Notes: generated from the sequence alone by a model not told the origin. A stretch of 64,000 bases of DNA from Zingiber officinale (GCF_018446385.1 NC_055993.1:43707645-43771644), one strand, 5' to 3'; counted from the stretch's first letter, positions 47,701 to 59,754 are shown. Program-made: numbers and translations.

Positions 47701-47800
47701 CTTATAATGTTTATTCTTATCCAACCTATGGTGTGAAACTCTTGCATATTTTAACACTATATTCAAGTTCTCAGGGAAGTATAGCAGTCTAACTTATAAT
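44755..47800 (-). mobile_element. RTE-type LINE (non-LTR retrotransposon), decayed, interrupted by a MITE
   Basis: On the minus strand the region near 45485-45610 reads LNPYLFTLIMNELIGH and WWMLFVDDIVLVYETR, which matches the catalytic FADD-type box of plant RTE-like LINEs. Near 46850-47060 it reads KWWKSEDEKQ and ILKERV, the linker upstream of RT. The 3' end at left has the CAACAACAAC and GGATCGGTTATATGGATCC type text seen in many plant LINE tails. Many stops and frame changes are present. A 478-bp MITE sits at 45801-46278. The 5' limit is uncertain. Confidence 0.75.
45801..46278. mobile_element. hAT-type MITE (478 bp) with perfect 8-bp target duplication
   Basis: The ends are TAGGGGTGTCAA and, inverted, TAGGGGTATCAA. 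The flanking duplication is TATATAAG (45793-45800 and 46279-46286). The interior carries clusters of CGGGTT/GGGTCG near each end, in opposite orientation, and a short AT-rich middle. It has no coding capacity; the open frame 45711-45962, rich in Pro and Glu, is a by-product of the repeats. It was inserted into the LINE after the LINE arrived. Confidence 0.92.
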
Positions 47801-48637
47801 GTTTGAAATCCATTGTGTATATATTCCTTCCAAACATACTGTACATAAATCTTTTTATATAATATATATTTGAAATTGATGATTTGAATATGTCTAATAA
47901 TTAAAGTTTTTCATTATTTTACAACTTTTATTGATGACATTCTCATATCACATAGATGTTTGTAAATTTGGCAAAACACTTATCCTATAAACTCAGGATA
48001 TAAGAAAAGGAATTAATCCTAAATGTTAATATTCCCCCATATGGATGGATATGTTTACTTTACTTGGTTGGCGCAAACCTAAAACTTGAAATTGATAAGA
48101 AAATATTACTGCCATGGATAGGATGTGAAAATCAACACTCATGCTTTGATACGCTTTAACACTATATTAGAGTGATTGGCTATTTAGGTGATCAAAACCT
48201 GTATTTTGAAACAAAGATACATTTTTTACTTCCATAAAAACTTTATGCACTAGTAATAACCTTGTATATATGGAATTTACTCTTGCTTGTATCTATACTT
48301 TGCATGCATCAAACCAAGCCACATGTGTAGCAATGGTGTTACCAAATGTAAAACTTGATATTATGTGGACTATGATTTTTAGGAATAGAAGATTGTCACC
48401 TCATGTTATTTTTTTTTGTGTACCTTTATTGAGGGTAAAACGCTTCGATTGATACGGATATGGATAGCCAAATTTAGACTAGCATGGAAATGACGCATTT
48501 GACGTTTTCTAAGAAATTGACATCCCAAAAAGATCAAGAAGTTTAGAGAAAAGTAGGTATTTCCAAAAAAATAAATAAATAAGTTAGATTACAATAAAAA
48601 TTTGATTGAATTCTTTGGAAGCACGAAGCTTCTTCCA
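47801..48637. other. No gene recognised
   Basis: AT-rich sequence between the LINE and a SINE. A 60-codon open stretch at 48270-48452 has no recognisable motif, and its neighbourhood has no splice or repeat support. Confidence 0.4.
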
Positions 48638-48772
48638 ATGCAAGGTTTGAAAGAAGGGTTTATTGTACGCAACCTTCTCCTGCATTGCAAGAGTATATTT
48701 CCATGACTCGAATCGATGACCACCAAATTACACGGCAACAGCTTTACTACTGCGTCAAGACTCCCCTTCGGT
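48638..48772 (-). mobile_element. tRNA-derived SINE
   Basis: On the minus strand it reads GGGGAGTCTTGACGCAGTAG, then GTAAAGCTGTTGCC (A-box region), then CGATTCGAGTCATGG (B-box-like), then AATGCAGGAGAAGG and TGCGTACAATA. This follows the plant SINE pattern of a tRNA-related head (typical form: CTTGGCGCAACGGTAAAG ... GGTTCGAGTC) and an unrelated body. Target duplications were not found. It is not a tRNA gene because the acceptor stem and anticodon arm cannot be formed. Confidence 0.75.
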
Positions 48773-50700
48773 TATGATATATTTATTATTAACTAATTTT
48801 ATATTAAATAAAAATGGAATAATTTGTTATATTTTTCTCATTTTTATATCTCTTTTGATTTTGATGCTACTAATCCTATGCAATAGATACTTGGATTCTT
48901 AAATTATCTAAGCCAGAACCCTATTATAAGTTTTGACAACTATAGATATGACTATACTCTTTTCTTGACTCTTCAATCTGATTTATCTTTACCACTATAC
49001 ACTGCTATCCAGGTGTAGTGGTGGATCAAAACCTGGACCTTAGGGAACTGAAATATAGTTCTCTCTAAGATGTTGATTCCTTTGAGAAATGCTTCTAGAT
49101 GTTAATAATGTTACTGACTGTAATTATAAGATGAAGCCTCATAGGATCAAAGTTATAAGTTCAATTGTGATTGTAACTAGAAATTTGGCCTATTTCTAAG
49201 TTGAATTGTTCATGGTGAGAAGGAAATAAGTTGTTTTTGCATAAGTTCAGTAATTATCTAGCTGTAGATTTGTTGGTCTGATCAGAACTTTGAAGTGAAA
49301 ATTCATACATTATTGTTGTAACATGTATAAGGAAACTTGTGAAATAGGAATATTTGATTTTGGAGCTATTAGATTTAAAATTTGCTGGTGTGAAATGAGT
49401 TGAAGATTTAGCACTAACTAAAATTTTTTGCTAGAAATAATTTTCATTAATGAGAGTATGTAGGTTGGTGTAAATTGTTTACTATTGTGGAGTCGACTTA
49501 GTTTGATAAATTTATTAACATATTGTTGAGTTCTTCATGGATTGCTGCTAGAACTAAGCTGAAATTCTTAGATGAATTTAGAAGAAATTATTTAAAACTA
49601 TGTTGATATAAAGGTGTATGACTTCAAAAAAAAATTAGTTGAAAACTATCATAATTTTGGACCAATTTTAGGTCAAGTAACCTTGGAAAAAGTTGCAAGC
49701 TAAAGCGTTTTTAAAAAGTTTTGAATGCACCTAAATATGGGTGTTGGGTTGCTAAATTGTGATTTGTGACTTGACGATTGAGATATATCAGTTACAAGCC
49801 AAGATTTAAAATTGTTAGCCGATGGCGTGATGATATGCAGAGTCTTGACTAGTGAATCCAAATAATGTATTAATATGAGCTAATTTTGGCAAAAAAAAAA
49901 AAAAACTTTTGTGAGAAATTTGAAGACTAGAAGAGCAGAGATTCTTGTGCCTTAAAGAAGATGCTTGCATAATTTTAAGGAAAGTGTTTCTTTCATATTA
50001 TTTGATTTCAAATAAATTTGATAAATTTTGAGATCTGTTTCAGTATGAAGTGTATTCACTTCCAGTGGGGTTCAAGTTTTAGTGTTTATTTCAATCTAAA
50101 CGCAGATTTGATTCAATTTAGAGGTTAATTGAAGAATGTATTAGTGAATTATAACACAGTGAAGAGAAAAGGATGTGAGTTCAATACCCTCATTTTTTTC
50201 TAGTGGTCAAGTCAAATTTGGAGGACCAAATTTTTTTAGGGGTGTAGGATGTTATAATAGTTGTTCTTAGGAATCAATTAAAACCTAATCTTCTTCTCTC
50301 ATTCCCAATCCCATGTTTTCATCTTCTCCATCTCAACCAGCACTGCCTCCTTTTCATTACTACAAACCCCAAATCTGAAATTCCATTGTTTTCCACACTT
50401 GACATCTCTCTCTCACATGCATTCCTATTGTTGCCACCTTGTTGTCGTTGCTGTCCAATTGTGTTGTCATTTGCCTTGCCGCCACCATTCGTCACTGCCG
50501 CCATCAGTCGCCTCTCTTGCCACTGATTGTTATTGTTGCCACCTTGCCGTCTTACCCAACAACCATTGGAACCAGTGCTTGTGGTTGCTGCAAGAGCACA
50601 AGGCAAGGATCCTTGTGGATCAGAAGTGGTGACACTTTCTTTCCTTAGGTTAACACGAGATCTAAACCCGATCATTTAGGGTAGCCTTTCTCTGTTCCCT
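48773..50700. other. Unrecognised; LTR-like signals near 50230-50260
   Basis: 49020-50230 is AT-rich non-coding sequence in the style of an LTR or retroelement tail. At 50230-50250 a purine-rich stretch (TTTAGGGGTGTAGGA) is followed by TGTTATAATAG, which could be a polypurine tract plus LTR start. 50399-50640 is rich in GCCGCCA/TTGCCACC repeats. No coding domain is visible. Confidence 0.35.
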
Positions 50701-50705
50701 TCCAG

Positions 50706-50833
50706 CAAACTGAATTCAGATTTCTCCCAAAGGAGCAAGTTAGAATGGATGGAACTGATGCATGCTTTGAGGAAATTTGCTGCATCCCTTCAAGTCATGG
50801 ATACCCTTGCTAGATCTTACCACTTGATGGTAT
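50706..50833 (+). other. Exon-like segment of unknown gene
   Basis: A stretch of about 42 codons open in one frame lies between an acceptor-like CCCTTCCAG and a donor-like ATG|GTATGA. It reads SDFSQRSKLEWMEL, then MHALRKFAASLQVM and DTLARSYHLM. I do not recognise the protein. No neighbouring exon was found within a few kb, so it may be a captured or relict exon. Confidence 0.3.
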
Positions 50834-52218
50834 GAAGCCCTAATGACATTGAGTTTTTTCACTTTTGTATTGCATGTTTAAGGAGTTGTATTTGTTTTGT
50901 ATATCACAAGTTGAGTTATGGTTAGGCTCAGAAGTGCATTGTGGAATAAAAAAGTATTCATCTGGAAGCTCTTATTTGGTTTTTTTTGTTGTGTGTTTCA
51001 TTTTATTCACGGTGTGCATGATTAAATTTATGAAAGTAGATACAATTATGAAGTTGTTAGAAATAGAATTATTTAAGTTCTCATCCCTACTCGTATTGCT
51101 TGATAATTTTGTCTCAAACAGCTTGCCCTTTTATATACATAGTTGATACCTATTTTGTTTGTTCCCTTTTGAGAACTATGACAAATTAAATTACATAACT
51201 AAATATGCTAATTAATAAGGTAACAGATAAATTATATTGTGGAGCTTCGACTCCGTGCTCTGAAAAGGTTGTGTTGTTACTGATATTAAATTAATAAGAT
51301 AATGGATACAACATTTAAAATTTTGGCTCTACACTATGAAGGGACTGTGTTATTGTTGATATTAAATTGACAAGGTAATAAATGTGACATAGTATAGAGC
51401 TTTGACTTTGCACTTTGAAAGAGATGTGAGACTTATTATATAAATAAATAAAATAAAATATTTATGTTATAAAGCATTAGCTCCATGCTTAAAAGCGCCC
51501 TTGGCCCCTTTACACGTCTATGTAACCTTTGGCAATTTTATGTGCAATGATTTTCTCATTTTTTACCTTTTCTTTTGTGAGGTGCATCTATAGATGGGTT
51601 ACCGGTTATTCATGCTTTATATATTTATATGATGAATTTCATATTAGGTGGATAATGTGTTATTCGTCCCATGTATATACAATACATGTGAATTGTGAAT
51701 TGTGGATTGTTCACTCTATATATTGATATATGTTTATGATGCATTTCATTTTGGATGGATTGCGGATCATTCATCCCTTTATACGATGCATCTTTTAATA
51801 GGCAGAGATTACAAGTCGTATGTCCTTTATACTATGTATATATGTGAACTCCTTATGTATATATGTGAACTCCTTGATAAATTAAATAAAAAATACTTCT
51901 AAGAGAATATAAGAGAAAAGACGAGAAATGATGAATTCGTTAAAAGTGAATTCAAGAGATTTATGATAAGAAATCTTTGACTAGTTACTGATTATTAAAT
52001 TTTGTTACGAAATATGCTACTTATATCATATACTTCTCTCTTATACCCACTTTGTATTTTTATGCTCACTATATGAAAGTTTTTTATCTCCAAGTTATTG
52101 TCTAAGTTTTGTGCATAGTAGTGGTGGAATTTCTTCACAGGTATATATTTAGTTAATTTTTTGTGTATATGTTGCTCTAACAGTATTGCTAAGGCACGCA
52201 CAGTGAGTAAAACTAATT
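50834..52218. other. No gene recognised
   Basis: AT-rich sequence with short direct duplications (for example TATATATGTGAACTCCTTAT at about 51836-51876). It lies 3' of the uL18-like gene and may include its untranslated tail and downstream DNA. Confidence 0.4.
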
Positions 52219-53485
52219 TCACAGCAAGTCTAGCTCCTGCAAAACATGATAGCCTATAATCAATATCGGACATCCTTAACATTTTATGATTTCCTTAGCT
52301 CAGCATCCTATATACAATCATTCTTTCCCTACTGACCACGACTGAATAAACATAAGGAAAAGAATATATTAGGAAAATCTACAATGTGTAGTAAGTGATT
52401 AATAGTCTATCCTGTTCAAAGGGATAAGAAATAATGACATAATAGTGCTTAAACTTGCATTGAGTACTGACCTTGAGAGGGCGCTTTTGCTTCAGTTTCA
52501 GCTTCACCTTCACATCAACACCATGATCAATGATGGACTGAAGTACAATCTGAATTTTCCCTTCAATACTTTCCCCTTTTCTTGGTGTATAGACCACATT
52601 ATGAATATCATCCTCAATTGCACGCTGGGCCAAAACTTCTCCAACAGAAGCACAAGCTATTGCATCCTTCCGAGATTTCAGTTCAAACTTCATGTCTTTA
52701 GAAATGGAATGCGCTACAGCAACAACCTTACTTGTTAATCTATGAACAATGCAAGCACGAACAGACCCTTTTGAAACATATATATCCAAACAAAATGGCA
52801 GATGATATGGATCAGTGAGTTGGTTAAATGTAGGTGTCCTCACCCTCTTTCCCTCCGTTATTGAAGATTTTACAACCTCATCGTTTGTAACGTGAGAACT
52901 CTCTGCTTCTTGTTCAAAATATTTTGACACCTTTGATGGTTTTGCAACCCTTTGGCTCTGCTTCTTTTGAAGCTCCTTTTGTTCTTTCCTAAACTCAGTT
53001 TGATTTGCCCTCTCATGACACTTATTCATTGATTTCTTCCGATGTAAGCGTAAGTTATATTCTTCAAATTCTTTAGAACCTTTGTCAAGCTTGTAGACCA
53101 ACCTCTTATGAAGCATTAACTCCTCAATCTCCTCAAAATCCAATGAAGTCTTAGCTAATCTAGACGAACAAACAGGCTCATTATTGATCACCATCGAAGA
53201 AGACCTAGTTTCTCGATCCCCTTCCACTTGATTTGAAGATTCCATGTGACTTAAAGAAACCCCCAAAAGCTCTGTGTCAAAAAGCTCAATTCGGAAATCC
53301 TTTTCCAAGTTACCTTGGTTAGGTGAGATGATCTGTGGCAACTTGACAGAAATAGTATCGGTTGAGGCTGGCAAAATCTGTCTGAGATCATTTCCAAAGG
53401 ATTGAAAAGCTCTTACCCAAAATTTACAAGTAAATGATGAATTTACCAAAACTTTGTGTCTCATCAAGAGCATGACTGATGCCAT
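52219..53485 (-). CDS. uL18 (ribosomal L18p/L5e) family protein with long N-terminal extension, probably organellar
   Basis: The ATG at 53485 opens 338 codons to a donor AAG|GTCAGT at 52471/52472. The domain is at about residues 226-333: LPFCLDIYVSKGSVRACIVH, VVAVAHSISKDMKFEL, ACASVGEVLAQRA and GKIQIVLQSIIDHG, matching the fold of uL18 proteins that bind 5S rRNA. Residues 1-40 are rich in Arg, Ser and hydrophobics and poor in acids, as in mitochondrial presequences. Residues 110-220 are charged and Lys-rich. Plants have L18p/L5e family members with such extensions, so a mitochondrial ribosome role is likely but inferred. I propose one intron (52237-52471) with acceptor TTTTGCAG and a last exon 52219-52236 encoding ELDLL and a stop, for 343 residues. 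Reading through the donor instead gives a 368-residue form with an unlikely tail. It is the only intact host-type gene here. Confidence 0.8.
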
Positions 53486-54694
53486 GTGTATTTAAAAGAC
53501 TATTCCAAACTGCAACAAAGCTGAAGCAGGAGGAGATAACTCAGTGAAGTAGCAACAGTAAAGAAAATCCCTACTCTCACCAGTTTAATCCAATGAGGTT
53601 GCATCTTCTCTTTCTCTCGTCATCACAGCTCAACTTCCTTTATGCTTTAGGGCAAAATTGTGGATAAAACTTCAGATCTTAAGCAGCAAATGATAATCCA
53701 CTTCAAAATTCACATCACGAGACACCAGCACCTCCACTGACAGCTCCTCCAGTGCGGAAATAAATGGAAAGGAAAACTACAAGAGAGAGCAACATGAGAG
53801 CATATTAAATAAACGAGGAAGAAATATTGAGACAAACAACAGAGAATATAGTAATATCAAAGTTAATATAAAATTCAGTTTTTTCATGAGAAACATAAAA
53901 ATTAATTCTTTCATTGAGCTTCATATGGTTTTACCTATGTTTCCTATAATAGAAAGAATGAAAGAAAAAACCAAGTAGGGTAACAAATGAGACACTGTAC
54001 TTGTGTTAAAACTTATTCATTTATCGTATCAAGGTTAAAAAGACATGCTAAGGTTTGTTTGTATAAATTCTTATTGAACTCGAGCTTTCACCAAAGCTTA
54101 ACTAGAAACAAACTTGAACTTATCATTTAGTTAAAACATTAATCCAATAAATGAAATTTATATTCTTTTCTTATTTTTAACCTATTATACATAGTTTGGA
54201 ACTATGAAACTTCTAAGATATTAAGAAAAAGGAATAAATAATACCATATATATATAAATACTATACTCTTTATGTATTTGAATAGAATTTATTTATGAAC
54301 CAATCACGAGCTTCTTCATGAATATTAACGAATAAGCTCACTAGTATTCAAACTTGTTAATTCTATATATTTTTTGACATCACACCTACATAAATGAGAT
54401 CATGTCAAACCAAGTACAAGTTTGCTCGTTTCTACAAAAAGGTAATACGCGGACCTCAGGCGCCCCACACGGTCGGCCCACAGCCATATGCAGAGAGGTA
54501 AATCAGGAAATTGAGTAGGCCACCACGTGAGAGGGCATTTTATGCCGACTTCGCCAGAAATCAACCCTTACTCAATTCTGTAAATTTACTATGTTGTGAC
54601 CCACTCGGTTATGCTCTGGGGCATGTACAAGTTTGTTTGTGAACATTATGTTCGTTTACTCTAGGAACATAAGAGAACTTTGGGCAGCCCTGCG
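53486..54694. other. Upstream region of the uL18-like gene; nothing else recognised
   Basis: It should contain the promoter and 5' untranslated leader of the minus-strand gene. No clear TATA box could be tied to the start. 54440-54600 is a GC-richer unique stretch. Confidence 0.4.
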
Positions 54695-55045
54695 GAGAAG
54701 GAAACGAAACGGAAGGGGAAAAATGAGAACCTTGGTTTTTAAATAGGTTTTTGAATAGAAAGGGTGTGTTTGGTTTACGATGTTCCATTTTCATTTTCTG
54801 AAAATATTAATTATTTTTTTAGAAATTGGACATGGAAAATGTAAAAAATGTAAAAAAAACACGCATTTCTGAAAAATAGTGTTCCATTTTACATTTTACA
54901 TGTCCATTTTCTAAAAAATAACTAATATTTTCAGAAAATGAAAATGGAACATCGTAAACAAAACGCACCCTTTCTATTTAAAAACCTATTTAAAAACCAA
55001 GGTTCTCATTTTTCCCTTTCCGTTTCGTTTCGTTTCCTTCTTCGC
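54695..55045. mobile_element. Fold-back (long inverted repeat) MITE-like element, about 350 bp
   Basis: The left arm (about 54695-54850) and right arm (about 54880-55045) are reverse complements over nearly their whole length. The left arm reads GAGAACCTTGGTTTTTAAAT, then GTTTGGTTTACGATGTTCC, ATTTTCATTTTCTGAAAATA, and a central TGTAAAAAATGTAAAAA. The same text is mirrored on the right. A further copy starts at 63888. No coding capacity and no clear target duplication were found; the GGAAACGAAACG outer ends may extend the arms. Confidence 0.85.
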
Positions 55046-56260
55046 CGAATTCCCAAAACTCCCGAACTCTTCTTACTCTCCGATTCTACCGCCGCCGCCT
55101 CCCATCTTCGCGTCTCCTTACCGACGTCGGCCGCCTCCTTCACTCTCCTTGCCGCGGATACTAGGCGCTCGTTGGAAGCCGAGTGAGAGTCGTCATCGCC
55201 CTTTCAGCAAAGCCCAACCGATAGATCCACCGGCTCTCATTCTTCATCGAGTCGTGCTCTAGACTCCGTCGATTTTCCTCTTCATCGACGTCGCCGACCC
55301 TCTTTGTTGTGCCTGTGCTCATCCCAGAGAGCCCGTCGTCGCCGCCTGTCCTCTACTCCGGTCGCCGCAGCCACAGCGGCCAGGCGCGGGCGGTTGTCTG
55401 CGGCTACCATAGCGTCGCCATTCTTCTGTTTCGGCCATTGCAGCTGTGCAACCAGACACTTGCAGAAATTCGATGGCCACCACAGTTGGTTTGTGACCAC
55501 CATTAGCTCAGCTCACCATCACCGGCCATCTTTCCAAATGTGAGTCACTGTCCGATCGTGTGCCACCATCAACCACCACCGGATTTGGTGAGTATTAGGG
55601 ATGATGTTATGGCTAAACCTAATCTAATCATTTGGATGGATTAGATTAGGGTTAATGATGAGTTAGATATAATTTAATCAAGAAATTAGGTATTAATTGA
55701 AATTAATCATGATTTAGTTTAGCTTTTGATCTATGGTGGCATGAGCTATAAATATGTATTTTGTGTTACAGGATTCAGACACGAGACGAGCATTCCGACG
55801 TGGAGACAGTTCAGGGTAATCTATGGTTAAAGGTGGGTATTTCTTCCTTGATCTCAGTAATTTTACCTTAGTGCATGGATTTAGTTGACTGATTAGGTTG
55901 CTTTACTCATATTTTATCTGAGTTTGATACTTACATGCTTGATCTTAGAGATGATCTATTTATTATCAATACAGTCTCATGTTTGGATATTCTTACACTG
56001 TATGATATGTACTATAGGGGTTATCATGCTGATTATGCATATTTTAATGTGTACACGTGTATAGGTGTTGTTACTTACTGTATATATTGTTAGTAGACAC
56101 GTGTTGGATCTTTTCATATATATAGATATATGTGATTGATGGATCATTTTCTGGATCTACCTATGTTGTGTGTACACACGTGTCTGGTATGTTTTATTAG
56201 AAGTATCTGGTTGATTATACCTATGTTGTATGTCCACACATGTCTGACATGTTTTATTGG
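55046..56260 (+). other. LTR-like remnant, GC-rich then AT-rich
   Basis: 55060-55560 is GC-rich with CG-repeats of the GTCGCCGCC type, resembling the GC-rich parts of 14340-14600 and 63190-63700 in opposite orientation. 55770-55850 has GACACGAGACGAGCATTCC, text I associate with Tekay/Del-type LTRs. Two copies of a roughly 61-bp unit (ACCTATGTTGTGTGTACACA / ACCTATGTTGTATGTCCACA) lie at 56158-56260. No ends or target duplication were found. Confidence 0.35.
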
Positions 56261-56645
56261 AAGAAGCGAGAGATACTATCTCACATTCTTAGGCGAACGA
56301 TGATGCAAAGGCCTAGAAGAAGGAAGCAAGTATTGATGAACCTAACAAAATGAGATTGGAAGTTTATTGTTGTAAGTTTACATCTACAGAAGAATAGATT
56401 TTATTTTTTATATTTCAGTTTCTAATTATGTGTGTTTTGTTTATTTATTATATATCAATTATCAGACCCCTACCCCAAGAAGAAAAAAGAAGTTGAAGAT
56501 ATGACCTACTTGTTGAAAACATTGAAAAAACTAACGTATGATTGTTACATTCCGCTTATCAATAAATTACTTATTTTACAAGTTTAATATTATAGAAATT
56601 ACAAATATTTATTAAATTTTTTAAAAATCATTATTTATCATTGCA
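56261..56645 (+). repeat. Left arm of a 385-bp inverted repeat
   Basis: It starts AAGAAGCGAGAGATACTATC and ends in TTTAAAAATCATTATTTATC. The reverse complement of 59368-59754 follows it with roughly 90 percent identity by eye. It appears to contain exon-intron structure: a coding-like stretch, a GTTGTAAG donor and an ATTATCAG acceptor, then PYPKKKKEVEDM-type text. Confidence 0.85.
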
Positions 56646-59367
56646 GACCTATTAGGATTTTGTATGAGAGGAAAGGGCTTCTTTCTTCTTAAGTACAATA
56701 GGCAATGTTTTTATAATCAGGGAGTTAATTGATACTTATTATTTGATGTTGTTTAGGGGTGTCTCTTCGTCAGATAGCTCATACAATTAAGTTTGTATGT
56801 TGCTCATCCAGATTCCTTGTAAGGAATTAAATTTAGTTGATAATATTTTATATTCTATTAATTTGTTAATTATGACTTAATTTTCACAGTTGCATTTAGC
56901 ATCAAAATGTTTGTAAAGGACTGCCATTACACAGACTATCAAAACAGACTTGGTAGAGGAAAGAGTTAGGTATATTTTTATACTTATTAACTGTGATAAA
57001 ATGCACTTTCACTTTTTGTCAATTGACACAAAAATAATGATATTCAATCATTATAATTCACTTGGATATAATTATAAACAAGCATTAGGTTTTGAAGCAG
57101 TGGCGAGTATACAATCTTTTGAAATATCACTATCGCATTATTTGAAAATCTAAATCAATGATTAAGTTGGTTTGACCATTTTTTGCTTATAGGTATCTGA
57201 ATTCTTCATCATGATATTAAATATTACCACCCCATGGAAAATTGAGCTTCTATTACAGCTGATTGTCCCAACAACAGGCGAAGTAAAAACAATCACTTTT
57301 AATGTTGAATTTTATCCTATTTAAAATACTAAATTGATCGTGTTATTTATAGCAATGATTGTGGCTTCTTTATAATACAATATATGAGATGTCTGCTATA
57401 TGGTTTTATGACGGACTTCACACAAACTGACATGACCAAATTTAGAATAGAAATCTCAGTCTCAATTTTGAGAGACAAGTTCTAAAATTTTCTAGTTGAA
57501 TGATTTATCTACCTAGAATCTCAATATTTGGGTAAACCAAACATCCAACATAAAGTCAAGACGACTTGAGTAGGGATTGTAAACGTAAATTGGTGTGACT
57601 TGTATACTTGTACTTGTTGATCTTACTGCATTTTATTGTAAATGATACAACTGTGATATGAATGAATGAGAGATTACTGAAACAATTCAAGCTCCCGTGT
57701 TTATCTCCCTACTATAGTATTTGGATTCATACTATGGAGCACACCTTTTGTCACTATTTTTGTGGAATCAAAATTTTTTTGATTAAAATAGAACATCCAA
57801 TCTACATGAAAGTGTAAAAGAGAACAAAAGTTTGTAGAAAATATTTACCATCCACCAAAATATGTCATGCTAAATGCCTAAATCAATAAATCAAAATCTT
57901 ACTTTTAATTGATCGTCAAGTTCATTATTTGGTCATAAGTCCGTAGATGTGTGGAACAAATAATTAAAAAAGAGTAATTAAACAAATCTTACTTGTAAAA
58001 ATGAACGAGATGGAATAGAAATTTGTGGATTACTACTTGATGATGTATGTTAACTACTATTGCAATTTCAAGTCCATTCTGAAATCGAACCTCCAAATGA
58101 AGAACTGTTGTATCCTTCAGAACAGTAGATTCATCAAGTTCCTTTACAATCACATACTTCCTAGCATTCTCACTAGCAAGTAGCCCATAGTCTTCATGAC
58201 CATCACTCTTTGCATGTTTCTATATACCTAAACAAGAAATAAAAATTCTGTAAAAAGAGGATGGATGCCAATGGCAAAATGCAGCAAGCAAAAGATTGGA
58301 GGAAGAAGGGCTATCCTAATTTCCAGAGTAAAACAACATTGAGACTGAAACTGTAATATACTACCGAAATAAACAATAAAGAAAATAGCATTGCATATAT
58401 CCACACCTATACACAACTAAAAATTCATAGTGACTCCGCATATTCATGGATAGCTTGTATCTGCTTCACTTTAAAAGCACAGGCAAGAAATAACCGCCTA
58501 ATACTTGAATCTATTACTTCGACAATTGTTGTTTCATTCATAACTATGGTACTCATTGAATCATTTGCCCTCTAAATAGATTTTGTTTCATATCCTAACT
58601 TCCTGTAGAGTGTCCAAATCTACTCCCTTACAATTCAACAAAAAAATGGTTATGCATCTTAAAATTGTTGTAACAAGACACTGCATTTAATTGGAAGATA
58701 ATCAAGACACTGCATTCTAGTAAATAGAAAAAAAATCAGACATTATCTCATTTGCATTAAGCCAAAAGACCTTCATCTGAAAGGTGAAAGTATTTGTATT
58801 AAGTTTTCTCTAAGAACATAGAAACCAATGACTAATGGAATGAACATTCATTTTCTCTGTATTGGTTATTTAGCACTCAAATGAGATTCCAATAGCTTTA
58901 TACTTCCAAATTTTCTTTATCTTGGATTTAGATGCCAAAAAAAGATCAAAGGAAGTCATAAAAATTAAAATCCCTGATCAAGAATAAACAGGAAAAGAAT
59001 GACAGATGCAGAAACAGACAAATGCAAACTTATTGGTTCACTAACTGATGGTAAGGTAAATGTTCAGCTTGTCTGAGTTCTAACTAAGATTGCACTTGGT
59101 GTTGCTTGTTTTATATCACAAACGGTATCTAAGCATAAACATATGCAAAATATATCTATAAGTTGTGATACACGTACTTGATCAGTATATCATGGACTGG
59201 CTAATAGTTCATTGCTATGCCATATGGGAGTGCAACAGAAGCATATCCATATGTATGTGGATAACTATAGCCATAAGTAAAGAACCCGATGGAAAATCTA
59301 CTTTTCCATACCATGAATAAATGCAACTTTTACCATAATCAAATCAAAGGAGGTAAATTCACATACT
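56646..59367. other. Spacer of the inverted-repeat structure
   Basis: A 2.7 kb region between the arms. It contains a calnexin exon fragment (58067-58227) and, near 57390-57550, text typical of small hAT/Tourist-like MITEs (ATCTCAATATTTGGGTAAACC). Otherwise it is unrecognised AT-rich DNA with no intact gene. Confidence 0.5.
58067..58227 (-). pseudogene. Calnexin exon fragment (pseudogene)
   Basis: On the minus strand, after an acceptor TTGTTTAG (phase 1), the sequence reads KHAKSDGHEDYGLL, then SENARKYVIVKELDES and VLHLEVRFQNGLE. Plant calnexin has the same region just before its CGGAYLKYL glycan-binding strand. Here the Trp of GVWKHAK is a TAG (58220-58222). After GLE the similarity ends abruptly (IAIVV...), so only this one exon remains. 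Calnexin is an ER membrane chaperone for glycoproteins; this fragment cannot make it. No other calnexin exon was found in the window. Confidence 0.8.
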
Positions 59368-59754
59368 TTAGTTTTTTACCATAATGAATAAATGCAATTT
59401 AATGAATATTTGTAAGTTCTATAATATTAAACTTGTAAAATAACTAATTTACTGATAAGTAGGATGTAACAATCATTCTTTAGTTTTTTCAATGTTTTCA
59501 ACAAGTAGACCGCATCTTCAACTTCTTTTATCTTCTTGGGGTAGGGGTCTGATAATTGGCATACAATAAATAAACAAAACACACACATAATTAGAAACTA
59601 AAATGCAAAAAATAAAATATATTCTTTTGTAGATGTAAACTTACAACAATAACTTCCAATCTCATTTTGTTAAGTTCATCAATCCTTGCTTCCTTCTTCT
59701 GGGCCTCTGCATCATCGTTCGCCTCAGAATGTGAGATAGTATCTCTCGCTTCTT
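59368..59754 (-). repeat. Right arm of the 385-bp inverted repeat
   Basis: Read on the minus strand it gives MDEMQEARDTISHSEAND, AEAQKKEARIDELNKM and then, across an intron-like stretch, KEVEDAVYLLKTLKKLKND. It is better preserved as coding than the left arm: GAGGCGAACG here, TAGGCGAACG there. The reading continues outward on the minus strand to about 59960 with more breaks. Confidence 0.8.

Noticed and set aside
48638..48772. Possible tRNA gene on the minus strand
   Set aside because: Only A- and B-box-like segments are present. No acceptor or anticodon stem can be formed, and the downstream body is typical of a SINE.
52445..52738. 97-codon open frame on the plus strand
   Set aside because: It is antisense to the uL18 domain on the minus strand, which has clear family similarity.
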